Shown here piece after piece: positions 25,138 through 32,953 of a stretch of 64,000 bases of DNA. Numbering within the stretch: the stretch's first letter is position 1; each line of letters begins with the position of its first letter. The stretch lies in the NCBI RefSeq assembly GCF_042852765.1, contig NZ_AP031414.1; one strand, 5' to 3'. The translations under genes and the position numbers were made by a program. The notes beneath the pieces are model-generated. The model ran no database searches, was not told where the DNA came from, and worked only from the letters and a program-made list of their open reading frames with translations. The DNA is from Schaedlerella glycyrrhizinilytica_A (lineage in GTDB: Bacteria > Bacillota > Clostridia > Lachnospirales > Lachnospiraceae).

Positions 25138-25785
25138 ATGGAACGATATGCAATCGCATTAAAGATCAATGATGGGAAAATGAACGACTATCGCCGCACA
25201 CTCGGCAGACTCTGGTCGGAGATCACAGCATTTCTCGACCGAAACGAGATCCGCAATTTCAGCATCTGGAATGCCGAAGATCTTATTTTTATATACGGCG
25301 AACATGACACTGCATTTATGCTTTCTCCGGAAGAAGAAGCTGTGATCGAAAATCTGACATCACAAATGAGCGATCTGTTCACCTGGGTCTCCACCCCGGG
25401 GCAGAACATGCGCCTGATGTACCACAATTTCGGAATCGTCCGCTCCGATAAGGAACTGATCCGTCATCGAATGTTCATGACAAAATTAAAGCCCGGATGT
25501 GAGGAAGAATACAAAGCAAGACATGACGCTCTGATCGAACAGCGCGGCGATTCTGTGGATCCCGGACCGGACAGCAATTTCAGTATCTGGAGCGCCGGCG
25601 GTTATATTTTCGGATACAATGAGATCGATACGACCATGGAGACGGAAGAAACACCGGAAGAACACGAAAATACAATTGCATGGGAGACACGTCAATTGGA
25701 AATTATGGACTGGATCACCAATGATGTGGACTGGATGACAAAAGAACACCACGTCAGCAGTATCCGTCTGGCATGGCATCCTTAA
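25138..25785 (+). CDS. Tandem L-rhamnose-mutarotase-fold protein
   Basis: 215 residues forming two copies of the RhaM dimeric alpha-beta barrel. Repeat one (about 1-110) reads YAIALKINDGKMNDYRRTL and NFSIWNAEDLIFIYGE; repeat two (about 112-215) reads RHRMFMTKLKPGCEEEYKARHDAL, NFSIWSAGGYIFGYNE and SIRLAWHP. In the alignment I made by eye, the catalytic His of E. coli RhaM is kept in repeat two (KARHDAL) but replaced in repeat one (RRTLGRL). Rhamnose or another sugar as substrate is therefore unproven. The gene has an AAGGAGG ribosome site and stands alone, with no sugar-catabolic neighbours. Confidence 0.75.
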   Translation: MERYAIALKINDGKMNDYRRTLGRLWSEITAFLDRNEIRNFSIWNAEDLIFIYGEHDTAFMLSPEEEAVIENLTSQMSDLFTWVSTPGQNMRLMYHNFGIVRSDKELIRHRMFMTKLKPGCEEEYKARHDALIEQRGDSVDPGPDSNFSIWSAGGYIFGYNEIDTTMETEETPEEHENTIAWETRQLEIMDWITNDVDWMTKEHHVSSIRLAWHP

Positions 25786-25793
25786 AACCGGAA

Positions 25794-25875
25794 TTGACTG
25801 AGCAAAGTGAGAGATACTTCTTGTCTGTAGAGCAAGAAAATGAGGTTGGAACGGAAACAGAACAATCGAAAGTTG
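25794..25875 (+). repeat. 82-base dispersed repeat, copy 1
   Basis: Gap-free match (68 of 82 positions by eye) to the complement of 44839-44920. It begins TTGACTGAGCAAAGTGAGAG and ends CAATCGAAAGTTG. It starts nine bases after the mutarotase-like gene and lies just before a small lipoprotein gene. Both copies read open in the same frame (LTEQSE..FL.V.Q..EVG..TE.S.V). Confidence 0.8.
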
Positions 25876-25906
25876 CCAAACCGAAATGTAAATGGAGAGT
25901 ATGTGA

Positions 25907-26335
25907 ATGAAAAAAATTGGAATGGTTTTGCTTGTACTTATTTTTTTAACAAGTACATTGTTAGGATGCGGAAAACGAGATGTGAATATCGATTTAGAAA
26001 ACATTGCCGTGTCAGAAATCAAAAAAATTGAACACATGGGAACTACTGGTGGGTTAGACGGTGATTATTCGTACTCTTTTTCAGATAATGAAGTTGTTGA
26101 ATTTATAGATTTATTAAATCAAGTGAAGCTTGGTGACAAAGTAGCTGAAAACAAAACATTATCCAATGGAGCTGTTTCTTATTATACAATCTATTTTTCA
26201 ACCGATGAAACACTGACAATTAGTCCGGGAAAATATTTTAAAGTTGAGGAAACCTTTTATGAATTTGATAATTATGATGAATTGTGGGATGAATTTATAG
26301 TATTTAACAGTATTCATTCAGCGATACATCCCTAA
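25907..26335 (+). CDS. Small lipoprotein of unknown function
   Basis: 142 residues: signal peptide MKKIGMVLLVLIFLTSTLLG with a lipobox cysteine at residue 21, then a mature domain of about 120 residues rich in Asp, Glu, Tyr and Phe. I do not recognise the family. The GGAGAGTATGTGA leader gives an acceptable ribosome site. Its DNA is clearly more AT-rich than neighbouring genes, and it follows one copy of the 82-base repeat, both of which suggest acquisition. Confidence 0.6.
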   Translation: MKKIGMVLLVLIFLTSTLLGCGKRDVNIDLENIAVSEIKKIEHMGTTGGLDGDYSYSFSDNEVVEFIDLLNQVKLGDKVAENKTLSNGAVSYYTIYFSTDETLTISPGKYFKVEETFYEFDNYDELWDEFIVFNSIHSAIHP

Positions 26336-26367
26336 TTTCTTCCATAAAAATACAAAAACTTTTTCAT

Positions 26368-26404
26368 GGAGATACCGTGAACGATCACCTTTCACAGTAT
26401 CTCC
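26368..26404 (-). terminator. Terminator after the fluoride channel gene
   Basis: Stem GGAGATAC.GTGAA / TTCAC.GTATCTCC with a nine-base loop, followed on the minus strand by a T-rich stretch (GAAAAAGTTTTTG). It lies between the convergent lipoprotein and crcB genes and may serve both. Confidence 0.65.
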
Positions 26405-26424
26405 TGTCTTCTATCTCCACTTTC

Positions 26425-26790
26425 TCAGGAAACGATCCACTGTCCCGCAAACACCGCTGCCACTCCAAGCGCAACGCTTAAAACCAGATACAAGAACGCG
26501 ATCCACACATTTCCTTTTCCAAGCAGATCACAAGATTCCAGCGCAAAGGATGAAAATGTTGTAAATCCGCCACAAATCCCGACTTTTAAAAACAAGATCC
26601 ATCTTGGATCCAACGCACTATTTTTCAGCGCAAGCGCCGCAATGATCCCGATCAAAAAACATCCTATGATATTAATCCCAAATGTTTTGATCGGAAATAC
26701 AAACGATTCTTTCACCGGGAGCAGTCCGACCAAATAGCGGCAGACTGCTCCGATAAATCCTCCCATACCGACAATAATACACTCTGTCAT
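26425..26790 (-). CDS. crcB: Fluoride channel Fluc (CrcB)
   Basis: Fluoride-exporting channel, 121 residues, four transmembrane helices, the normal size. Signatures: GGFIGAVCRYLVG, TFGINIIGCFLIG and GICGGFTTFSSFALE, which carries the pore TTF motif. The start is the ATG at 26790, directly after GAGGAGGAGAGGGAT; the longer open frame upstream is not expected to be translated. Only one fluc gene is visible, so a homodimer is likely. I saw no fluoride riboswitch upstream. Confidence 0.92.
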   Translation of the reverse strand: MTECIIVGMGGFIGAVCRYLVGLLPVKESFVFPIKTFGINIIGCFLIGIIAALALKNSALDPRWILFLKVGICGGFTTFSSFALESCDLLGKGNVWIAFLYLVLSVALGVAAVFAGQWIVS

Positions 26791-27021
26791 ATCCCTCTCC
26801 TCCTCATTCATGCTCAAATACTCATATCTGCATGACCTGCAACATATCCACCGCTGTCCATGCATTTCTTATGATCATAGCACAATTTCCCGATTCTGAA
26901 AATATGCTTCGTGTTCTCTCTTTTCTCTTCGACTGTTTTTGCATACTCATGTATATTCTCCCTGTTTTTATTCATCTTACCGCTTATTTTATACATTTTT
27001 TCAAATATTTTACATTTTCAC

Positions 27022-27050
27022 TTGCATATTTATAAAAACAGGTGTATAGT
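27022..27050 (+). promoter_or_regulatory. argG promoter with ARG-box-like sequence
   Basis: TTGCAT (27022-27027), a 17-base spacer and TATAGT (27045-27050). The -35 region CACTTGCATATTTATAA shares its first eleven bases with the argC promoter strand, and a weaker TGTATAGTAATAACA lies about 20 bases downstream. Control by the same arginine repressor is inferred. Confidence 0.65.
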
Positions 27051-27135
27051 AATAACAGTTTCCCAAGGAACATGGGATTCCAATGAGAAAACATGATAAA
27101 AAATAAAAATATACATATTTTAGGAGGCAAAAACA

Positions 27136-28356
27136 ATGAGTAAAGAAAAAGTAGTATTGGCATATTCAGGTGGTCTTGACACAACAGCGATCATTCCGTG
27201 GCTGAAAGAGAATTTCGATTATGAAGTAATCTGCTGCTGCATCGACTGTGGACAGGGCGAGGAATTAGACGGATTGGAAGAACGTGCAAAACTTTCCGGT
27301 GCTTCCAAACTGTACATCGAAAATATCATCGATGAATTCTGTGACGATTACATTGTTCCGTGCGTAAAAGCCGGAGCTGTTTATGAGAACAAATATCTTC
27401 TCGGAACATCCATGGCACGTCCGGTCATTGCAAAACGTCTCGTAGAGATTGCCCGGAAAGAGGGCGCAAGCGCGATCTGCCACGGTGCAACAGGAAAAGG
27501 AAATGACCAGATCCGTTTTGAACTCGGAATCAAAGCATTGGCGCCGGATCTTAAGATCATTGCTCCATGGCGTATGACAGACGTATGGACGATGCAGTCC
27601 CGTGAAGAAGAAATCGAATACTGCAAACAGCACGGAATCGATCTTCCGTTTGATGCAAAACACAGTTACAGCCGCGACCGCAACCTGTGGCATATCAGTC
27701 ATGAGGGTCTGGAACTGGAAGATCCTGCCTGCGAGCCGAACTATGACGATCTGCTCGTTCTCGGGGTTTCTCCTGAAAAAGCTCCGGATGAAGCAGAATA
27801 TGTGACAATGACATTTGAAGCAGGCGTTCCGAAAACATTGAACGGAAAAGAAATGAAAGTTTCCGAGATCATCACCGAACTCAATGCGCTCGGCGGAAAA
27901 CATGGTATCGGTATTGTTGATATCGTGGAAAACCGTGTTGTCGGCATGAAATCCCGTGGTGTTTATGAGACACCGGGCGGAACGATCCTGATGGCCGCAC
28001 ATGAACAGTTGGAAGAACTTGTACTTGACCGTGCAACTTATGAAGTAAAAAAAGACCTCGGCAACAAATTTGCCCAGATCGTATACGAGGGCAAGTGGTT
28101 TACACCGCTTCGTGAGGCGATTCAGGCATTCGTCGACGTTACCCAGCAGTATGTAACAGGTGAAGTCAAATTCAAACTGTACAAAGGCAATATCATCAAA
28201 GCCGGCGAGACTTCTCCATATTCACTTTACAGTGAGTCACTGGCAAGTTTCACAACCGGGGAACTGTACGACCACCACGATGCAGAGGGATTCATCAATC
28301 TGTTTGGTCTTCCGCTGAAAGTTCGTGCCATGAAAATGCAGGAATTAGAAAAATAA
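27136..28356 (+). CDS. argG: Argininosuccinate synthase
   Basis: ATP-dependent ligation of citrulline and aspartate, 406 residues. N-terminal PP-loop VVLAYSGGLDTTAIIPWL, then CHGATGKGNDQIRFELG, YSRDRNLWHISHEG and the C-terminal region GKWFTPLREAIQAF. It stands apart from the argC-D cluster on the opposite strand and argH is not adjacent. A TAGGAGG ribosome site precedes the ATG. Confidence 0.97.
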   Translation: MSKEKVVLAYSGGLDTTAIIPWLKENFDYEVICCCIDCGQGEELDGLEERAKLSGASKLYIENIIDEFCDDYIVPCVKAGAVYENKYLLGTSMARPVIAKRLVEIARKEGASAICHGATGKGNDQIRFELGIKALAPDLKIIAPWRMTDVWTMQSREEEIEYCKQHGIDLPFDAKHSYSRDRNLWHISHEGLELEDPACEPNYDDLLVLGVSPEKAPDEAEYVTMTFEAGVPKTLNGKEMKVSEIITELNALGGKHGIGIVDIVENRVVGMKSRGVYETPGGTILMAAHEQLEELVLDRATYEVKKDLGNKFAQIVYEGKWFTPLREAIQAFVDVTQQYVTGEVKFKLYKGNIIKAGETSPYSLYSESLASFTTGELYDHHDAEGFINLFGLPLKVRAMKMQELEK

Positions 28357-28385
28357 GATCTCCATTCTCAAAATTACCATACAAG

Positions 28386-28424
28386 AAACGTCTGTCAGGG
28401 AAATTCCCCGGCAGACGTTTTCTC
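28386..28424 (+). terminator. argG terminator
   Basis: Stem AAACGTCTG.C.GGG / CCC.GGCAGACGTTT with a small loop and T-rich tail, 30 bases after the argG stop. It is nearly symmetrical and may also serve the convergent kinase gene. Confidence 0.75.
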
Positions 28425-28466
28425 AAGTTCTCATGTAATTCCTGTCTTATATGCATCCTCCCCATA

Positions 28467-29144
28467 TTATAAAGAAAGAATCTCATCCACCAGATCTGAC
28501 TGGATCTCACTTTTAATATAGCTTTGCATAAATGTCTTCATACTGTTTTTACTGTAACGATTGCCATGAATGATCTGTCCCAAACGACGGACTGTCTTTT
28601 CCACACTGTCATTGATCAAAATGTAATCATACTGTTCTGCACAGAGGATCTCCTCCTGTGCGATGGAAAGCAGTTCCGCGATCTTTTCATCATTTCCCGC
28701 ATGACGTTCACGGATCCTTGCTTCCAATGCATCCCATGATGGTGACAGGATAAAGATCAATGTCGCCTCCGGGCACCTCGCCCGAATCCGCATCGCTCCG
28801 GTTACATCCGCGATCACGATCACATTCTTCCCCTGCTTTCGCTGCTCTTCCACCGCTTTTCTCGGAGTTCCGTATCCATTCCGATTATAATACTCATACT
28901 CCAGAAGCTGCTGGGAACGGACCATCCGCTCAAACTCAAGCTGGGAAACAAAATAATGTTCCCTGCCCTCCACTTCTTCCGGTCTCTGTGCCCTTGTCGT
29001 TACCGAAACACACTTCACCGCGCTCTCGTGTTGTTTCATGTACTCTTTAATGATCGTCCTTTTTCCCACTCCGCTCGGTCCGGAAATCACGATCAGCTGT
29101 CCGTATTCGGCAATCTTCTCAAAATATTCCTTATCTTTTCCCAT
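28467..29144 (-). CDS. Guanylate kinase-like protein
   Basis: 225 residues with a guanylate-kinase fold: P-loop SGPSGVGKRT, the GMP-binding region SVTTRAQRPEEVEGREHYFVS, LEYEYYNRNGYGTPRK, and IFILSPSWDALEARIRERHAGNDEKI. It is longer at both ends than housekeeping Gmk (about 205) and several positions are atypical (KRT for KGT/KST; ILSPS for IAPPS). It may be a second, divergent Gmk with another role; the housekeeping copy usually lies beside rpoZ. No operon partner. Confidence 0.85.
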   Translation of the reverse strand: MGKDKEYFEKIAEYGQLIVISGPSGVGKRTIIKEYMKQHESAVKCVSVTTRAQRPEEVEGREHYFVSQLEFERMVRSQQLLEYEYYNRNGYGTPRKAVEEQRKQGKNVIVIADVTGAMRIRARCPEATLIFILSPSWDALEARIRERHAGNDEKIAELLSIAQEEILCAEQYDYILINDSVEKTVRRLGQIIHGNRYSKNSMKTFMQSYIKSEIQSDLVDEILSL

Positions 29145-29278
29145 GTCATAAGTCTCCCTTCTCGTATTTTGAATATTCTGTAAATAATTAATTTTATTAT
29201 ACGAAGAAAGAAAACAAAAGACAATATAAGTTATTTTATTAACACGGATTCTTCTGCTGAATTTTCATTCCAATTCTC

Positions 29279-30328
29279 TTATAGTTTCACGGCGATCTTT
29301 ATGGCGCCATCTTCTTTATTCTCAAATATTTCATATCCTTTCAATATATCTGTAAACGACATCCGATGTGTGATCAGACACGTTGTATCTATTTTTCCGT
29401 CCGCAATCAGTTCCATGATCCGTTCACAGTCACTGCCGTCCACACCGCCGGTTTTAAACGTCAGATTCTTCCCGTACATCTGCGGAAGCGGAATGATCTG
29501 ATCTTCCTCATACATCGCAATCACCGCTACGATTCCGTTCGGTCTTGCAAGTTTCCATGCCAGTTGGAACGTCTCCCTGCCTCCCGCCACTTCGAATACC
29601 GTATCCGCGCCTCTTCCATGGCTTACTTCTTTGATCCGCATTTCCAGTTCCTTTTCCGTCATCTGCTGCGGATTCCATATAATATCCGCAAGTCCCGCTT
29701 TTTTTGCAAGCTGCAATCGGCTCTCATCTGTATCCAGAGCAATAATTTTTGATGGACTATACAATCCGGCGCACATCATCGTACAAAGACCGGTCGGTCC
29801 TGCCCCGATAACCAAAACCGTATCCGCAGGTTTGATCTCCCCAATCTTTGCTCCCCAATATCCTGTTGACAAAATATCCCCTGTAAACAGTGCCTGTTCA
29901 TCTGTCACATGTTCCGGGATCCTGGTCAATCCATTGTCTGCATACGGAATCCTTGCATATTCTGCCTGCCCGCCGTCAATTCTGCATCCCAACGCCCAAC
30001 CGCCGTTTGGATCCGTACAGTTATTGACAAATCCCTGTCTGCAATAAAAGCATTCTCCGCAAAATGTTTCTACGTTTACAGCCACACGGTCTCCGGGTTT
30101 CACTTTGCATACCGCGCTTCCAACTTCCTCCACGATCCCGACAAATTCATGTCCCAGTATCGTTCCCGGTACAGCCCTCGGAACCGCCCCATGTTTGATA
30201 TGAAGATCACTGGAGCATATCGTCGTCAATGTCACTTTTATGACCGCATCCGTCTCCTCCCGGATTTTCGGGCGTGGACGCTCTTCCATTTCAATTTTCC
30301 CATTTTCCTTATAAACAACTGCTTTCAT
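29279..30328 (-). CDS. Zinc-dependent alcohol dehydrogenase family protein
   Basis: Medium-chain dehydrogenase, 349 residues. Catalytic zinc ligands in TICSSDLHI (Cys) and GHEFVG (His/Glu); structural zinc cysteines in CGECFYCRQGFVNNC; the NAD(P) loop is VIGAGPTGLCTMMCAGLY, and the acidic residue in ALDTDESR suggests NAD. It is close to the clostridial secondary-alcohol dehydrogenase type. The ATG follows AGGAGGAAAGATC. It overlaps the 3' end of the dipeptidase gene by 20 bases, so the two are co-translated; the metabolic link is not obvious. Confidence 0.88.
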   Translation of the reverse strand: MKAVVYKENGKIEMEERPRPKIREETDAVIKVTLTTICSSDLHIKHGAVPRAVPGTILGHEFVGIVEEVGSAVCKVKPGDRVAVNVETFCGECFYCRQGFVNNCTDPNGGWALGCRIDGGQAEYARIPYADNGLTRIPEHVTDEQALFTGDILSTGYWGAKIGEIKPADTVLVIGAGPTGLCTMMCAGLYSPSKIIALDTDESRLQLAKKAGLADIIWNPQQMTEKELEMRIKEVSHGRGADTVFEVAGGRETFQLAWKLARPNGIVAVIAMYEEDQIIPLPQMYGKNLTFKTGGVDGSDCERIMELIADGKIDTTCLITHRMSFTDILKGYEIFENKEDGAIKIAVKL

Positions 30329-31304
30329 TGATCTTTCCTCCTGTCTCGCTTAGCACTCGCATCGCATTTCCGTGCCATATCTTATCCAACTGCCGCTCTG
30401 TGATCCCACATTGCTTCATGCCCTCCCATAAGAGTTCCATTTCCCCCACATGAGAAATATATGCCTCGTTCTTCGGCTCTTCGATCTCATACCCGTCAAG
30501 ATCCGACCCGATCGCGGGAAGATCCTCGCCGCCTTTTCGGATCATATGCAGTGTATGCTCACATAAAGTTCTTATCGTCACCTGTTTTCCATTCTCTCTC
30601 ACAAAATGCGGATAAAAATTCAATCCGGCAACACCGCCTTTTTCTCCAAGCGCATGCAGCATCTCATCTGATAAATTTCGAGGATGTCCGCAAAGAGCCC
30701 GACAATTTGAATGCGAAGCGATTACCGGCGTCTCACTTAAACGGATACAGTCCCAAAATCCACCGTCCGACAAATGGGAAACATCGATGATGATTCCCTG
30801 TTGGTTCATTTCTTCTACAATCGTCTTCCCGAACGGTTTCAATCCCATTTCCATCACGGTCCGCTCCCAGCTGTTTGGATAACCGATGCAGTTCTCATAG
30901 TTCCATGTCAATGTGATCAGGCGGATTCCTCTTTGCTTTAATACTTTCAGACGTTCCGGCTTCCCGTCCAAAACACCGCCCTCTTCCAAGGATACCATTG
31001 CTGATATCTTTCCGCATTTTCTGTTCTTTTCAATTTCACTTCCATTGTGCACGATCCGGATCTCGTCTTTATTTTCCTCGATCTCCCGATCCATCCGGTC
31101 AATAAGCCGGAAAACTTCTGCATACCCGTCTTCCCATGTTTTCCATTCTTTCCGATAAATAAAACAGGCAAATATCTGCAGGATCGTTCCTGCCCGCCGC
31201 ATACCGTCCAAGTCAATAGAAAGCGAATTTTTCGCAAGACTGCTCCCATCGTTCCGTCGCTTTAACTCATATATCGTATCACAATGCAGATCGATCAATT
31301 GCAT
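30309..31304 (-). CDS. Membrane-dipeptidase family (M19) metallopeptidase
   Basis: Zinc dipeptidase of family M19, 331 residues, predicted cytosolic (no signal peptide). Metal site features: DLHCDT at residues 5-10, VSLEEGG (bridging Glu), IIDVSHLSDGGFWD and ASHSNCRALCGHPRNLSDE (His ligands), AIGSDLDGYE. The start is the ATG at 31304 with GGAGGAGAAAACT in front; the upstream open frame lacks a ribosome site. It probably cleaves dipeptides, including D-amino-acid ones. Confidence 0.9.
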   Translation of the reverse strand: MQLIDLHCDTIYELKRRNDGSSLAKNSLSIDLDGMRRAGTILQIFACFIYRKEWKTWEDGYAEVFRLIDRMDREIEENKDEIRIVHNGSEIEKNRKCGKISAMVSLEEGGVLDGKPERLKVLKQRGIRLITLTWNYENCIGYPNSWERTVMEMGLKPFGKTIVEEMNQQGIIIDVSHLSDGGFWDCIRLSETPVIASHSNCRALCGHPRNLSDEMLHALGEKGGVAGLNFYPHFVRENGKQVTIRTLCEHTLHMIRKGGEDLPAIGSDLDGYEIEEPKNEAYISHVGEMELLWEGMKQCGITERQLDKIWHGNAMRVLSETGGKINESSCL

Positions 31305-31334
31305 AGTTTTCTCCTCCGTTTTTATTCTTTTTCT

Positions 31335-31363
31335 ATTATAGTATACTTTTCCAATATTTGACA
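31335..31363 (-). promoter_or_regulatory. Possible promoter of the dipeptidase-dehydrogenase pair
   Basis: Minus strand TATAAT (31335-31340) preceded at 17 bases by TGTCAA (31358-31363). The -10 is perfect, the -35 poor. Confidence 0.4.
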
Positions 31364-31393
31364 TACCCTAAAGAAGTACATTCAAATCTTAAA

Positions 31394-31442
31394 TAGAACG
31401 TCGGTGTGCAAGGAGCAAAACGGTTCCCTTGTACACCGACGC
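31394..31442. repeat. Dispersed palindromic element, short copy (D)
   Basis: Left end TAGAACGTCGGTGTGCAAGG and right end CCCTTGTACACCGACGC with a short centre containing AAAACGG. It lies in the divergent gap upstream of the peptidase C26 gene and ends directly before its AAAGGAG ribosome site, so it would form a hairpin in the leader. Confidence 0.8.
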
Positions 31443-31454
31443 AAAGGAGTGCTT

Positions 31455-32192
31455 ATGAACAAAACGCCATCATCCGGACGCCGGATTTCACACAAACCAA
31501 AAATCGGAATCGTTGTCTGTGGTTTTATCGACAACCGCCAGTTCGTCACCAATGCATATATCCAATCCGTCCGTTATTCCGGCGGAATCCCACTGATCCT
31601 GCCGCTGATCCGTTCAGACCGGATCCTCGAAGAATATCTGGAATTATGCGACGGATTTCTTTTCTGCGGTGGAAACGATATTACACCTCTTCTTTTTGGA
31701 CAAGAACCAAAGAATGGAAACGGAAAAACCAACATCACTCTGGATCTTTTTCAAATTCGCCTTATGAAACAGCTGCTGCAGACGAAAAAACCGTTTCTTT
31801 CCATCTGTCGGGGCATGCAGGTATTCAATGTCGCCTGCGGCGGAAGTATTTATCAGGATCTTTCCCTCCGTCCGGGAGAACATCTGGATCATATGCAGCA
31901 ATCCTTTTCCCGGGATGAGATCAGTCATAAGATCACAGTCCGCCCGGACACACGGCTGAAACAATATATCGGAAGCACTCTGTATGTCAACAGCTACCAT
32001 CATCAGGCTCTGGATCAGATCGGAGATGGACTGATCGTCAGCGCAACCGCATCCGACGGCACGGTGGAAGCTATCGAAATGCCGTCCCACCCGTTTGCCA
32101 TCGGCGTACAGTGGCATCCGGAAAGTATGTACCGCACCTCCCCGGAAATGCGGGAACTGTTCGGCAGTTTTATCCTGCGCGCCGCCGCATAA
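31455..32192 (+). CDS. Gamma-glutamyl-gamma-aminobutyrate hydrolase family peptidase (C26)
   Basis: Class I glutamine-amidotransferase fold, 245 residues. Nucleophile cysteine in FLSICRGMQVFNVACGG, oxyanion region FLFCGGNDITP, and the catalytic His-Glu in GVQWHPESM. Relatives are PuuD-type hydrolases of gamma-glutamyl compounds. I chose the ATG at 31455 after AAAGGAGTGCTT; the frame extends into the repeat but without a ribosome site. The gene has repeat ends on both sides (31394-31442 and 32211-32234). Confidence 0.9.
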   Translation: MNKTPSSGRRISHKPKIGIVVCGFIDNRQFVTNAYIQSVRYSGGIPLILPLIRSDRILEEYLELCDGFLFCGGNDITPLLFGQEPKNGNGKTNITLDLFQIRLMKQLLQTKKPFLSICRGMQVFNVACGGSIYQDLSLRPGEHLDHMQQSFSRDEISHKITVRPDTRLKQYIGSTLYVNSYHHQALDQIGDGLIVSATASDGTVEAIEMPSHPFAIGVQWHPESMYRTSPEMRELFGSFILRAAA

Positions 32193-32210
32193 AACGCTGC
32201 ATAAATCGAC

Positions 32211-32234
32211 CGTATTTTCCTTGTACACGGACGC
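32211..32234. repeat. Dispersed palindromic element, single right end (E)
   Basis: CGTATTTTCCTTGTACACGG followed by ACGC, matching the right end of copy A (CGTGTTTCCCCTTGTACATC). No left partner is adjacent; the nearest is copy D on the other side of the C26 gene. Confidence 0.65.
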
Positions 32235-32317
32235 CGGCTTCGCTATGTATAAAAAAAACTTCCCCGGAAATACTAAACGCTGTAACAACATTATTATTTC
32301 CAAAGGAGGTCACTACT

Positions 32318-32503
32318 ATGTCCGAAATTTCCGTATTGGATCTGCAGAACCTGCGCCACCTGATCGGCGGTTATAACACAACACATTGCAAGATGACAGA
32401 CTATGCCTCTCAGGCAGAAGATCCGGAAGTCAAAAAATTATTTCAGGATGCAGCTGATTCTGCTATGAAAAACAAGCAGGATCTTATGAAATTTTTATCT
32501 TAA
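32318..32503 (+). CDS. Small coat-like protein (CotF-related), first
   Basis: 61 residues beginning MSEISVLDLQNLRHLIGGYN, mostly helical with no membrane segment. A strong AAAGGAGG ribosome site lies ten bases upstream. The sequence resembles short CotF-like spore coat proteins of Clostridia, which often come as adjacent small genes. It is followed 14 bases later by a second small protein of similar kind. The function is assigned by similarity only. Confidence 0.7.
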   Translation: MSEISVLDLQNLRHLIGGYNTTHCKMTDYASQAEDPEVKKLFQDAADSAMKNKQDLMKFLS

Positions 32504-32517
32504 ACGAGGTGATACAC

Positions 32518-32775
32518 ATGAATGAGAAAACAATGGTTTCCGACGCCCTTGTCGGAGTTAACGGTGAACTGAAAATGTTCGGAGATATGATTCCGCAGAC
32601 TGAAAACCAGGAATTAAAGCAGTGTCTGAAACAAATCCGAAATCAATGTGAGATGTCTCAGGAAAAACTGTACCAGATTGCCCGGGAAAAAAGCTACTAC
32701 GTTCCCGCTGCCAAAGCGACGAAAGAAGAAGTCGATCACGTCAGATCCATTCTGACACAGCCGAAAACTTTTTAA
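32518..32775 (+). CDS. Small coat-like protein (CotF-related), second
   Basis: 85 residues, MNEKTMVSDALVGVNGELKM onward, with the CotF-family pattern of a Met-rich first helix and a C-terminal YYVPAAKATKEEVDHVRSIL segment. The start is the ATG at 32518, with GAGGTGATACAC in front. It forms a two-gene unit with the preceding gene; both probably belong to the spore coat. Confidence 0.75.
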   Translation: MNEKTMVSDALVGVNGELKMFGDMIPQTENQELKQCLKQIRNQCEMSQEKLYQIAREKSYYVPAAKATKEEVDHVRSILTQPKTF

Positions 32776-32877
32776 AACCGCTTGACAGATGATGCTGCAT
32801 ATTGACTGAAACTTGAAACCGGAGCGACCGACTTATTGTCACTATGCACCCGTTAGAATGCACCCATGGCGCATACG

Positions 32878-32939
32878 AAAAACAGACCGGATGGACGCGG
32901 ATCTTCTTTTTGAAAATCCCTCTCATCCGGTCTGTTTTG
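32878..32939. terminator. Bidirectional terminator
   Basis: Stem AAAACAGACCGGATG / CATCCGGTCTGTTTT around a 30-base loop, with T-runs on both strands. It separates the coat-like pair from the convergent YoaK gene. The rest of 32776-32953 shows nothing else. Confidence 0.75.
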
Positions 32940-32953
32940 CTGTTTTTCCTTAT

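Noticed and set aside
26791..26990. Possible fluoride riboswitch upstream of crcB
   Set aside because: The region lacks the crcB-motif pseudoknot pattern (no GGNGATGG or matching downstream pairing).
31404..31454. Upstream extension of the C26 peptidase
   Set aside because: These codons lie in the palindromic repeat and have no ribosome site; the ATG at 31455 has one.
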